DNA of 23,906 bases from positions 1 through 23,906 of the forward strand of contig DAHWFG010000630.1 in assembly GCA_027325115.1 (NCBI GenBank). The letters run 5' to 3'. Origin of the DNA: JAKBCQ01 sp021807585. GTDB taxonomy: Bacteria > Planctomycetota > Planctomycetia > Isosphaerales > Isosphaeraceae. The position numbers were made by a program, and so were the translations under genes. Under the pieces are notes generated by a model, which was not told where the DNA came from, did no database searches, and was given only the letters and a program-made list of their open reading frames with translations. Below are positions 15,872 through 23,906 of the stretch, one piece after another (position 1 is the first letter of the stretch; every line of letters begins with the position of its first letter).

Positions 15872-16293
15872 ATTGTGTTTGCAAACCGGAATCGAAAGTC
15901 GGCGACGAGACGAGGCTTCGATCGGCTCGACTCGCGCTCGTTAATCATGTAAAAGAAAACTCATTTCGCCGAAATAATAAGCCGATGTCGCCGCGTCGAA
16001 ACAGAAATACGAGAAAGTGTCGATTCCAGCGATCGTCGCCGTCGTTTGCTTGCATCGTGATCCGAGAATCGATCGCAAACACGAATGACGCGAAGCGAAC
16101 CGAATCAACGCGACCTAGGATTGATGATAACCGGTTCGCGACGGAACGGCTTCTCGAAAGGACGATCGGATCGAGGCGGGACGTCATCCTCAAATCGCCT
16201 CGATTTCGCCGGAGCGTGGATATCCGGGTTGTCGTCTTGTTCAAGCCTCAATTGTTCCGTTCGCGGACCGGCTTCAATTCATAATCATTTCAC
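15872..16293. other. Divergent intergenic region between the GGQ-protein gene and the ELWxxDGT-protein gene
   Basis: About 420 nt that should hold both divergent promoters. Two short inverted repeats are visible: GTTTGCAAAC (15877-15886), next to the GGAGG of the minus-strand gene, and ATTTCGCCGAAAT (15963-15975) in an AT-rich patch. Both are operator-like rather than terminator-like. The plus-strand frame stays open up to ATG 16085, but the extra 75 residues have no protein-like pattern and no Shine-Dalgarno sequence. Confidence 0.4.
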
Positions 16294-16300
16294 CAGGGAG
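16294..16300 (+). promoter_or_regulatory. Shine-Dalgarno CAGGGAG of the ELWxxDGT-protein gene
   Basis: CAGGGAG lies 9 nt before ATG 16310 (MFGRTPRN). It decides that start over the ATG at 16085 in the longer open frame. Confidence 0.65.
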
Positions 16301-16309
16301 TCGATCCCA

Positions 16310-18907
16310 ATGTTCGGTCGAACGCCGCGCAATCTTCGCATTTTTCACAATCGACAATCGGCGCCGCGGGAGCGCACTCGAGGCTCTCGACGGACGGGTG
16401 AACGATCCCACTTTTACTTTCGACCCCGGGTCGAAACGCTCGATTGCATCACGCTTTTATCGACGGCTTCCGCGGCGCTTGTCGCCGACATCATCCCGGG
16501 TTCCGTGGGATCGAATCCGATCGACCTGACGAACGTCGGAAATCGCCTGTTTTTTCTCGCGAGCGACGGTCTGCAAACCTACGACACGCTTTGGACGAGC
16601 GACGGAACGGCCGCGGGTACGATCGAATTATCCACCAATCTAGAACCTTCGGCGCCCGTCGCGATCGGGTCGATCGCTTATTTCACCGCGACCGACTCCT
16701 TAACCGGCGCGGTCGGCCTGTATCAAACGAACGGTACGGTCGCGGGAACGAGCGAGGCGGCCCCCCTGCCCGCTTCGGCGACCGAATCGATCGCGGTTTT
16801 AAACGGAACAATTTATCTCCAAATTTATGATTATTCAACAAGCGCGAACGAGTTGTGGACGAGCGACGGCACGGCCGCGGGAACTTCGCTGTTGACGACG
16901 ATTCCCCAGGCGAGCGATTTCACCGCGGCGGGGAATAACCTTTTTTTCACCGCGAGCGATCCCGTCCACGGCGATGAATTGTGGAAAACCGACGGCACGG
17001 CGGCGGGAACGGGGCTCGTCGCCGACATCAACCCCGGCGCTGGAGGATCGTATCCGACCGATCTCACCGCTCTCAACGGAACGCTCTATTTTTTGGCGAC
17101 GAATGGAACAACATATAATGAGCAGCTTTGGGAAAGCGACGGGACCGCCGCGGGTACGTTCCAGATCGCCCCGAACGTTTCGCCGATCCAATTGAGCGCC
17201 GCGGATGGAAAGCTAGTGTTCACAGGAGAGGATGTTACTTCATTTGCGTCGGGTCTTTATACGAGCGACGGAACGACCGCGGGAACGGCTCTCGTCTCGG
17301 CGCTTCCCGCGGGGACGCCGATGGGGCTCGTCGTCGCCGGGAACGCCGCGTATCTCGGTCTCTACGCTCAGGGAGCGGCGGGTTTTGAACTTTGGGGATC
17401 GAGCCTCGCCGCGGGATCGACTCCGAACCTTCTGGCGACCGTCCAATCGGCGTCGAATTTCACCGCGTCGGGAGGCCGATTCTGGTTCACGGCGCAAACC
17501 TCGACCGCGGGCGAGCAGCTTTGGGAAAGCGATGGAACCGCCGCGGGAACCTTGATGATCACCGATCTGAATCCGACCGCGGGAGGAGCAAACGCGCAGC
17601 AACTTACCGACGTGAATGGAACTTTATTCTTTACCGCGAACGACGGCGTTCACGGCGACGAGCTCTGGTCGGCTTCGGCGGCGCAACCGACCGTCGCGAT
17701 CGCGGGGACGCCCGATACGACGTTCGAGGGATCTCCGATCGCTCTCACCGGCTCGATCGGCGGAATCGCCTCGGGAACTTATGTTGAAACATGGAGCGTG
17801 ACGTTCGACGGCGCCGCCTATGCATCGGGAACCGGACAATCGTTTACGTTTACACCCGAAGAGGAAGGGACGTACGATGTTTCGACGAGCGTCGAGCCCC
17901 AGCCCGGCGGAACTCCGATCGTTTCGACTTCGACTTCGATCGCCGTTTCGGCGGTTACCCCGACGCTCGCTCTCAACGGAGGCTCGGTTGGTGCGCGCGG
18001 TCAGTCGATCGTTCTCAATCTTTCCGCAAGTTCGCCTTCGAGCGTCGATGAGGCGGCGGGGTTTGCTTATATCATCTCCTGGGGCGACGGCTCGCCCGCG
18101 ACGACCTTGAACGCGGGATCGACTCTTACGCTCAATCATGTGTATCAACATACGGGCTTTTACACGATCACCGCGACCGCGACCGACGACGACGGGATGA
18201 AGAGCTCCGCGACGACGACTTCGATCGCGATCTCTCCCGTCGCGATCGAGCCCGATCCGCTTAATCCCGCGCTCACCGATCTGGTCACCGGCGGATCGAT
18301 TTCGAACAGCGTGATCTCATTTGTTCCTGGAACGCAGGCGGGATCGGTGACGGTTTTGATCAACGGAGTGAACGAGGGAACATACGATCCGACGGGTGCA
18401 ATTTTCGCTTACGGACAATCGAACGCCGACGTGATTTGGGCGTCGGATTCGATCACGCTGCCGATGCTCTTTTTCGGCGACGGGGTTCTTAAAGGGGGAG
18501 GAGGCCCGAGCGCGCTCGTCGGCGGATCGGGAACAAACGTGTTGATCGGAGGGCTCGGGCCGAGCGTCTTGATAGGGGGAGGGGGATCGAACGTGCTTAT
18601 CGGTCGCTCGGGTGATGATTTGATGATCGCGGCTTCGACGATCTACGATCAAAACGCCGCAGCGATCGACGCGATCCTCGCCGAATGGGATCAGCCGATT
18701 CCGCTTGCGAGCCGGGTGTCGAACCTCACGCAGGGGATCTCCACTCCCGCGGGTCTGATTTCGCTCGATCAAGCGTCGATCGTCGTCGCCGACACGTTCG
18801 ATCTCATTATCGGCGGGGTCGCGCCCGATTGGTTCATCGTCGACCCGCAAAACGACTGGATATGGAACGCCCAGGACGAGGGATCGTTGATCAGCGAGAT
18901 TACGTAA
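16310..18907 (+). CDS. Exported-type planctomycete repeat protein: ELWxxDGT repeats, PKD domain, LIGG-type C-terminal tail
   Basis: An 865-residue protein. The basic N-terminus ends in FRPRVETLDCITLLSTASAA, a variant of the planctomycete 'LEPxxR/TLLS' leader on large surface or secreted proteins; a classical signal peptide is not obvious. Residues about 55-460 hold around eight 45-60-residue units marked by ELWTSDGTAAGT, ELWKTDGTAAGT, QLWESDGTAAGT and relaxed copies, each preceded by a LFFTA(N/S)D-like strand; a beta-propeller is plausible (inference). An Ig-like segment (about 460-550) and a PKD domain (ISWGDGSPATTL, then HVYQHTGFYTITATATDDDG) follow. The C-terminal part has GG-x-G repeats (LVGGSGTNVLIGGLGPSVLI) and an AAIDAILAEWDQP region that I associate with other planctomycete surface proteins. 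The Asp-rich Ca-binding consensus is mostly lost from these repeats. The ligand or role is unknown. Confidence 0.88.
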   Translation: MFGRTPRNLRIFHNRQSAPRERTRGSRRTGERSHFYFRPRVETLDCITLLSTASAALVADIIPGSVGSNPIDLTNVGNRLFFLASDGLQTYDTLWTSDGTAAGTIELSTNLEPSAPVAIGSIAYFTATDSLTGAVGLYQTNGTVAGTSEAAPLPASATESIAVLNGTIYLQIYDYSTSANELWTSDGTAAGTSLLTTIPQASDFTAAGNNLFFTASDPVHGDELWKTDGTAAGTGLVADINPGAGGSYPTDLTALNGTLYFLATNGTTYNEQLWESDGTAAGTFQIAPNVSPIQLSAADGKLVFTGEDVTSFASGLYTSDGTTAGTALVSALPAGTPMGLVVAGNAAYLGLYAQGAAGFELWGSSLAAGSTPNLLATVQSASNFTASGGRFWFTAQTSTAGEQLWESDGTAAGTLMITDLNPTAGGANAQQLTDVNGTLFFTANDGVHGDELWSASAAQPTVAIAGTPDTTFEGSPIALTGSIGGIASGTYVETWSVTFDGAAYASGTGQSFTFTPEEEGTYDVSTSVEPQPGGTPIVSTSTSIAVSAVTPTLALNGGSVGARGQSIVLNLSASSPSSVDEAAGFAYIISWGDGSPATTLNAGSTLTLNHVYQHTGFYTITATATDDDGMKSSATTTSIAISPVAIEPDPLNPALTDLVTGGSISNSVISFVPGTQAGSVTVLINGVNEGTYDPTGAIFAYGQSNADVIWASDSITLPMLFFGDGVLKGGGGPSALVGGSGTNVLIGGLGPSVLIGGGGSNVLIGRSGDDLMIAASTIYDQNAAAIDAILAEWDQPIPLASRVSNLTQGISTPAGLISLDQASIVVADTFDLIIGGVAPDWFIVDPQNDWIWNAQDEGSLISEIT

Positions 18908-19387
18908 CCTTGCCGCTCGCGCGGACGGTCGATTATCGTTTAAATTATCAAGCAAAAACATGTTAATGCGCTATGAATTCGTATTTAAAGAGGAATCTCC
19001 GCGATACGCGCGCGTGGCGCGAGCGGGAATCTTTCGTTCCCCATTAATACGAGCCCGGAGCGCGAGCGAGTGCGATCCGATTCCAGTATCGTTCCGATTT
19101 CCAGGGCGATCGGATTCGGGACATCGACGTTCGATTTAATCTATATTAGTAATTGGATAATTGTTAAAATACGTGTTTGTATCGATGATCGGTCTGTTTT
19201 CATAGGCGGGATGTGCGATAAGCATCCGACACGGCCGACTCGTCGGTTTCGGTTTGATCACAACGGCGTTAATCGCATGTTGAGATGGTAAGCGCCGATT
19301 CCTCGCGGGGCATTATTCGATCCACGAGTTCCCGAAGCGATCCGACTGCGGCTTCGAACGATAATTATCGCGGCATATCCAAATCTT

Positions 19388-19415
19388 CTTGAGATCGTAT
19401 CACTCCTTGAGATCG
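19388..19415. repeat. Direct repeat CTTGAGATCG, two copies with 18-bp period
   Basis: Two identical ten-base copies start 18 bp apart, about 270-290 nt upstream of the FAH-family gene. They could form a two-site operator, but an 18-bp period is not a whole number of helical turns. The function is unknown. Confidence 0.5.
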
Positions 19416-19668
19416 AATTCCAGCCTCTGGTACGAGTAATCGCGGGGGCGAATCTTACGGGCTACAATCCGCGGGAGATTCGACTTTATCCCATTCTGCA
19501 ATCTCCACGTTTGGTTCCGCGATAGAAAACTCGGTCGCGGGTTTCGACATCGATCGGATTGATATGATATGATACGGCCGGCGTCGTCCCGTCACGCTGT
19601 TTCGATTGCGTCGATTCCGCCGGGGCGATAAATTATGAGGGTGTTCACGGAATCCAGGGCGGGATCGT

Positions 19669-19673
19669 GGAGG
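19669..19673 (+). promoter_or_regulatory. Shine-Dalgarno GGAGG of the FAH-family gene
   Basis: GGAGG lies 8 nt before ATG 19682 (MRVCRFQL). It fixes that start over a GTG at 19667, which the Shine-Dalgarno sequence itself overlaps. Confidence 0.7.
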
Positions 19674-19681
19674 ACTCGACG

Positions 19682-20641
19682 ATGAGGGTTTGTCGCTTCC
19701 AGTTGGACGAGGAGATTCTGATCGGCTTCTTCGCGGACGATCGCGTGATCCCGCTTCACCAGGCGAACGAGGCGTATTTCGACGCCGAGGGGGAGGAACT
19801 GCCGTTTGCGGCGACCGAAGATATCCTCGAACTCCTCCCTCCCGAGGGAACGCTGTTCGCCGAGGCCAAAATCTTGGCCGATTGGATCAGCGAGCTCGAT
19901 CCGATGACTCTCGACGAATTGTCGATGCCGATCGAAGAGGTGACGATCCTTCCGCCGGTTGATTACGCGTCGAAAGTGTTTCTCCTCGCCGGCAATTACG
20001 CCAAGCATGTCGCGGAACGCGGCGGCCAGGCCGCCGAACGATCAGAAACATTCCCGTATATCTTTATGAAACCCGCGACGACGATCAATCACGCCGGGGG
20101 CGTGGTGCTTTTGCCCAAGGTTTCGCCGCATCACGTCGATTGGGAGTGCGAGTTGGGCGTGGTGATTGGCCGTGAGTGTCGCCATGTCGACGAGGCCGAC
20201 GCGCTCGACTATGTCGCGGGTTATACCGTGATCAACGACATATCCGATCGCAAGTTCAAACCGAACCCGGCGCGGAAGGCGCGTGAGCGCGACGCGTTTT
20301 TCGATTGGATGCACGGAAAGTGGCACGATACGTTCTGCCCGATGGGTCCGTGCATCACATCCGCCGACGAGATCGCCGATCCTCAGCATTTAAGGCTCAG
20401 ATTGAGCGTCAACGGCGAGGTGAAACAGGACGCATCGACCGCCGAGATGGTGTTTCCGGTTGCCGCTGTCGTTTCGTTCCTGTCGCGTCTGGTCACGCTC
20501 CAGCCGGGCGATGTGATCGCGACGGGGACGCCTTCGGGGGTCGGTTCGGCGACCGGGACGTATCTCAAGGCGGGGGATTTGCTCGAGGCGACGATTGAAC
20601 GGATCGGCACGCTCGCGAATCCCGTCGAGGCCGAGGGATAA
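19682..20641 (+). CDS. Fumarylacetoacetate hydrolase (FAH)-family protein
   Basis: A 319-residue FAH-family enzyme with a small N-terminal domain (about 1-90) and the catalytic FAH domain. Visible motifs are FLLAGNYAKHVAERGG, PYIFMKPATTINHAGG, HVDWECELGVVIGRE (metal ligands Glu155 and Glu157), GYTVINDISDRKF (metal ligand Asp186) and QPGDVIATGTPSGVG. The family cleaves or decarboxylates beta-diketo and acylpyruvate-type acids using Mg2+ or Mn2+; members act in aromatic degradation or as oxaloacetate decarboxylases. The exact substrate cannot be read here. It lies 229 nt upstream of pyruvate carboxylase on the same strand. That is worth noting because some FAH-family proteins decarboxylate oxaloacetate, the carboxylase product, but no functional link is shown. 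Confidence 0.93.
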   Translation: MRVCRFQLDEEILIGFFADDRVIPLHQANEAYFDAEGEELPFAATEDILELLPPEGTLFAEAKILADWISELDPMTLDELSMPIEEVTILPPVDYASKVFLLAGNYAKHVAERGGQAAERSETFPYIFMKPATTINHAGGVVLLPKVSPHHVDWECELGVVIGRECRHVDEADALDYVAGYTVINDISDRKFKPNPARKARERDAFFDWMHGKWHDTFCPMGPCITSADEIADPQHLRLRLSVNGEVKQDASTAEMVFPVAAVVSFLSRLVTLQPGDVIATGTPSGVGSATGTYLKAGDLLEATIERIGTLANPVEAEG

Positions 20642-20870
20642 AGGGATCCTCGGTCGATGAATCCCGGGACGAGATTGGATTGGAACGTACACGTTCGCGG
20701 TCCGCAGCGGGATTGCCGCACAATTTCATCGCGTTCGGGAGCGAACCGCTCGATCGGGGCGCGATCGGCGTGTAATATGATTTATTCGCCTTCGAGCGGA
20801 GTCGGGGAACGACCCGCGGCGATCGCGCCGCGTCGATTCGTTAATTATCAATTGTCAATTGAGTGAAGAA
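20642..20870. other. Leader region of the pyruvate carboxylase gene
   Basis: 229 nt. Its last 35 nt are AT-rich and contain a tandem TCAATTG TCAATTG (20848-20861) ending 9 nt before the start codon; each unit contains the palindrome CAATTG. Only a weak Shine-Dalgarno sequence (GAAG, about 3 nt before the ATG) is visible, so initiation may rely on an unstructured leader. Confidence 0.4.
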
Positions 20871-23800
20871 ATGTCTGAAATTCGCAAGTTGATGGTCGCC
20901 AATCGGGGCGAGATCGCGACGCGGGTGTTTCGCTCGGCTCACGAGCTTGGGATTCGCACGACGGCGATCTATTCGCACGAGGATCGGTTTGCGTTGCATC
21001 GGCTGAAGGCCGACGAGGCGTATCAGATCGGGAGGGCGGGCGAGCCGATTCGCAGTTATTTAAACATTGGCGCGATCATCGAATTGGCGCTTTCGAAGGA
21101 GGTCGACGCGATCCATCCGGGTTACGGTTTTTTGGCCGAGAACGCCGAGTTTGCGCGGGCCTGCGCCGCGGCGGGGATTATTTTTGTGGGTCCGCGGCCC
21201 GAGTTGCTCGATTTGCTGGGGGATAAGGTCGCGGCACGGCGGGTTGCGGCTGAGGCGGGGGCGCCGATTTTGGGTGGCAGCGGCGAGCCCGTCGTTGCCG
21301 GCGAGGAGGCTCGGAAAACCGCCGAGGCTCTGGGATATCCCGTGATCGTTAAGGCTTCGATGGGAGGCGGCGGGAGGGGGATGAGGATCGTCGAGACCGC
21401 GGCGAATCTCGATTCGGCGATTGATCAGGCGCGGCGCGAGGCGGGCGCGGCGTTCGGCGTTCCCGACGTTTTCCTCGAAAAATTTGTCGAAAGCGCGCGG
21501 CATATCGAGGTTCAGCTCCTCGGCGATAAGCATGGGTCACTTGTTCATTTGTATGAACGTGATTGCTCGGTGCAACGGCGTCATCAGAAGGTGATCGAGG
21601 CGGCGCCGGCGCACAATCTGGCGGGCGAGATTCGCGCCGCGATCTGCGACGCCGCGGTCGCGATCGGCCGGAGCGTCGGGCTCGACAATGCGGGAACGGT
21701 CGAATTTCTGCTCGACGATAAAACGGGAAAATTCTGGTTCATCGAGGTTAATCCGCGGATTCAGGTCGAACATACGGTGACCGAGATGATCACGGGAGTC
21801 GATCTGGTGAAGAGCCAGATTTTGATTGCTTCGGGAGCGCCCCTTTCGGATCCCGAGATCGCGATTCCCGCGCAGGAGGCGGTTCAAACGATCGGTTACG
21901 CGTTTCAGTGTCGGATCACGACCGAAGATCCGCGGAACAACTTCACCCCCGATTACGGACGGATCACGCATTATCGCTCGGCGGCCGGGCTGGGGATTCG
22001 GCTCGACGCGGGGAACGCGATTTCGGGCGGGATCGTCACACCGTTTTATGATTCTTTGCTTGTCAAAGTTTCGGCTAGTGGAAGAAGGTTCATCGACGCG
22101 GCGCGAAGGATGGAACGCGCGCTCCAGGAATTTCGCGTCCGCGGCGTGAAAACGAACATTCCCTTTCTTCTTAATGTGATTACGCATCCCGCGTTTTTGG
22201 CGGGCGAGTGCACGACGCGGTTTATCGATCAGACGCCCGAGTTGTTTGAGTTCCCGGTGCGGCAGGATCGCGCGTCGAAGCTGCTGACGTTTGCGGCGGA
22301 CGTTACGGTGAACGGCTATCCGGGAGTGAGCAAGCCCGCGGGATACACGGCTTCCTCCGAGCCCGCGCCTCCCGCGTTCGACGCGACTTCGCCCCCTCCC
22401 GAGGGGACGCGGCGGGTTTTCGAGCGGCTCGGCGCCGAGGGATTTTCCAAATGGGTACGTGAACATCAAGCTTTACTTTTAACCGATACGACGTTTCGCG
22501 ATGCGCATCAATCGTTGCTCGCGACGCGGCTGCGGACGCGCGACATGTTGCGTGTGGCCGACGCTTACGCTCGGTTGTGTCCCGATTTGTTCTCGATCGA
22601 GATGTGGGGCGGAGCGACGTTCGACACGTCGATGCGGTTTCTTAAAGAGGATCCATGGGATCGGCTGGCGCAGCTTCGCGAAAAGATTCCCAACATTCTT
22701 TTCCAGATGTTGTTGCGGGGTTCGAATGCGGTCGGCTACACGAGTTATCCCGATAATGTCGTGCGGGCGTTCGTCGCCGAATCGGCCGCGGCGGGGATCG
22801 ACCTGTTTCGCGTGTTCGATTCGCTCAACTGGATTCCCAACATGGGGGTGGCGATCGAGGCTGCGCGCGAATCGGGGGCGATCTGCGAGGCCGCGATCTG
22901 TTACACGGGGGATATATTAGATCCAGCCAGGCCGAAATATTCATTGCGATATTATCTGGATCTGGCGAAGGATCTTGAGCGTCGGGGAGCGAATTTCATC
23001 GCGATCAAAGACATGGCGGGGCTGTGCAAACCCGAGGCGGCGCGGCGGCTGACGAAGGCTTTGCGTGAACATGTGGGTATCCCAATTCATTTTCATACGC
23101 ATGATATCGGCGGGGCTCAGGCCGCGAGCGTTCTGTTCGCGGCGGAAGTGGGGCTCGACGTCGCCGACGGCGCGATCGCATCGATGTCGGGTCTGACTTC
23201 TCAGCCGAGCCTGAACGCGATCGTCGAATCGCTCCGATTTACGCCGAGGCGATCGCCGATCGATCCCGCGACGCTGATCGAGCTTTCGCGTTATTGGGAG
23301 GAGGTGCGCGAGATGTACGCGCCGTTCGAGAGCGGACCGAAGGCGCCCACCGCGCACGTTTACGCGCTCGAAATGCCCGGCGGTCAGTACACCAACCTGT
23401 TCCAGCAGGCGAAGGGGCTCGGCCTCGCGGCGCGATGGAGTGAAGTGTGTAAAGCGTATTCTGATGTAAACATTCTTTTTGGCGATATCGTCAAGGTGAC
23501 TCCGAGTTCGAAGGTCGTCGGCGATATGGCGTTGTTCATGGTGGCGAACAATCTTCGTCCCGACGACGTTCTCGAACCCGACCGCGAATTGGCGTTTCCC
23601 GAGAGCGTCGTCGAGTTTTTCGAGGGGCGGCTGGGGCGACCTCCGGGGGGCTTTCCCGAGGCGTTGCAAAAACGCGTTCTCAAGGGACGCAAACCGCTCG
23701 ATGATCGGCCGGGCGCGGATTCGCCTCCGGCCGATATCGAGGCGGCGCGAATCAAGGCGTCCGAGCTATTGGGACATCCCGAGACGGTTCGCGATGCGCT

Positions 23801-23906
23801 CTCGCACATTCTTTATCCCAGGGTGTTTCCCGAACTCGCGGCGCATTTGCGCAAATATTCCGATACGTCGGTGATGCCGACGCCGATGTTCTTCTTTGGA
23901 TCCGAT
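20871..23906 (+). CDS. pyc: Pyruvate carboxylase (C-terminus off the right edge)
   Basis: 1012 codons are in the window, against about 1150 for the family. The biotin carboxylase domain (about 1-450) starts with KLMVANRGEIATRVFRSAHE. It contains HPGYGFLAENAEFA, the glycine-rich ATP loop KASMGGGGRGMRIV, and FIEVNPRIQVEHTVTE with the catalytic Arg. The carboxyltransferase domain begins with LLTDTTFRDAHQSLLATRLR (about 535) and has FIAIKDMAGLCKP (carbamylated Lys713) and IHFHTHDIGG (metal-binding His pair). The conserved PC/OADA region (about 815 on) has YSDVNILFGDIVKVTPSSKV. The biotinyl domain with its MKM motif would lie just past the edge. The enzyme makes oxaloacetate from pyruvate, bicarbonate and ATP. 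ATG 20871 gives MSEIRKLMVANRGE, the expected start. Confidence 0.96.
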   Translation, partial: MSEIRKLMVANRGEIATRVFRSAHELGIRTTAIYSHEDRFALHRLKADEAYQIGRAGEPIRSYLNIGAIIELALSKEVDAIHPGYGFLAENAEFARACAAAGIIFVGPRPELLDLLGDKVAARRVAAEAGAPILGGSGEPVVAGEEARKTAEALGYPVIVKASMGGGGRGMRIVETAANLDSAIDQARREAGAAFGVPDVFLEKFVESARHIEVQLLGDKHGSLVHLYERDCSVQRRHQKVIEAAPAHNLAGEIRAAICDAAVAIGRSVGLDNAGTVEFLLDDKTGKFWFIEVNPRIQVEHTVTEMITGVDLVKSQILIASGAPLSDPEIAIPAQEAVQTIGYAFQCRITTEDPRNNFTPDYGRITHYRSAAGLGIRLDAGNAISGGIVTPFYDSLLVKVSASGRRFIDAARRMERALQEFRVRGVKTNIPFLLNVITHPAFLAGECTTRFIDQTPELFEFPVRQDRASKLLTFAADVTVNGYPGVSKPAGYTASSEPAPPAFDATSPPPEGTRRVFERLGAEGFSKWVREHQALLLTDTTFRDAHQSLLATRLRTRDMLRVADAYARLCPDLFSIEMWGGATFDTSMRFLKEDPWDRLAQLREKIPNILFQMLLRGSNAVGYTSYPDNVVRAFVAESAAAGIDLFRVFDSLNWIPNMGVAIEAARESGAICEAAICYTGDILDPARPKYSLRYYLDLAKDLERRGANFIAIKDMAGLCKPEAARRLTKALREHVGIPIHFHTHDIGGAQAASVLFAAEVGLDVADGAIASMSGLTSQPSLNAIVESLRFTPRRSPIDPATLIELSRYWEEVREMYAPFESGPKAPTAHVYALEMPGGQYTNLFQQAKGLGLAARWSEVCKAYSDVNILFGDIVKVTPSSKVVGDMALFMVANNLRPDDVLEPDRELAFPESVVEFFEGRLGRPPGGFPEALQKRVLKGRKPLDDRPGADSPPADIEAARIKASELLGHPETVRDALSHILYPRVFPELAAHLRKYSDTSVMPTPMFFFGSD

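Larger units (their letters stand above)
18908..19681. other. 774-nt intergenic region; no gene called
   Basis: No open frame here has a convincing start or protein pattern (the longest, at 19070-19291, has no family resemblance). The ten-base sequence CTTGAGATCG occurs twice, at 19388-19397 and 19406-19415, and a GATAT tandem sits near 19562-19572. AT-rich patches (19130-19175) alternate with GC-rich ones. The promoter of the FAH-family gene should lie near the right end. No tRNA fold or strong terminator hairpin was recognised. Confidence 0.45.

Noticed and set aside
16085..16309. N-terminal extension of the ELWxxDGT protein from ATG 16085
   Set aside because: It has no Shine-Dalgarno sequence, its composition is Ser/Arg-rich and not protein-like, and a good CAGGGAG precedes ATG 16310, which yields the expected leader.
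21537..22469. 310-codon minus-strand frame inside pyruvate carboxylase
   Set aside because: Antisense shadow of a highly conserved gene; Arg-rich with no family pattern.

Overview
The window is about 24 kb of high-G+C bacterial chromosome. It most likely comes from a planctomycete, probably of the Isosphaera type. The main clues are a surface-type protein with an N-terminal 'RPRVE-TL...TLLS' segment (a variant of the planctomycete LEPxxR/TLLS-like leader), ELWxxDGT repeats and a C-terminal G-G-x-G 'LIGG' tail. A large RHS/YD-repeat protein, a GGQ release-factor-like protein of a type I associate with this phylum, and a typical MoxR-DUF58-transglutaminase operon point the same way. The taxonomic call is inference from gene content. 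No rRNA, tRNA, CRISPR array, insertion sequence or phage gene was seen.

Layout, left to right. (1) Positions 1-2062, minus strand: the N-terminal part of an RHS/YD-repeat protein whose 3' end lies off the left edge. Its Ser-Pro-rich leader and its RHS body lie in different frames, joined at an 11-C tract. (2) 2063-2669: gene-poor and locally AT-rich. (3) 2670-5481, plus: GlcD- and GlcE-like FAD subunits of a glycolate/D-lactate-type oxidase; no GlcF follows. (4) 5604-10392, plus: MoxR AAA+ ATPase, DUF58 protein and a TgpA-like membrane transglutaminase, the last two overlapping by 4 nt. (5) 10587-11612, plus: a divergent YchF-like P-loop GTPase/ATPase. (6) 11740-15859, minus: a four-gene run, in transcription order a GGQ-domain translation factor, a metallo-beta-lactamase-fold exonuclease, an ATP-dependent DNA ligase (overlapping the exonuclease by ATGA) and a small membrane-anchored LysM-like protein. 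(7) 16310-18907, plus: the ELWxxDGT/PKD/LIGG-repeat exported-type protein. (8) 18908-19681: a 774-nt gap with little to call. (9) 19682-20641, plus: a fumarylacetoacetate-hydrolase-family enzyme. (10) 20871 to the right edge, plus: pyruvate carboxylase lacking only its C-terminal end, including the biotinyl domain.

How the genes work together. The exonuclease and ligase are two of the four parts of a known bacterial DNA-repair cluster (Lhr-Core helicase, MPE phosphoesterase, MBL exonuclease, ligase); the other two are not here. MoxR/DUF58/transglutaminase form a familiar module that probably acts at or on the cell envelope. GlcD/GlcE and pyruvate carboxylase are central carbon metabolism.

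Two sequence-wide patterns stand out. CGATCG (often GCGATCGC) is very abundant. The GC-rich codon usage is also interrupted by short AT-rich, rare-codon patches that repeatedly fall on the most conserved motifs of the encoded proteins.
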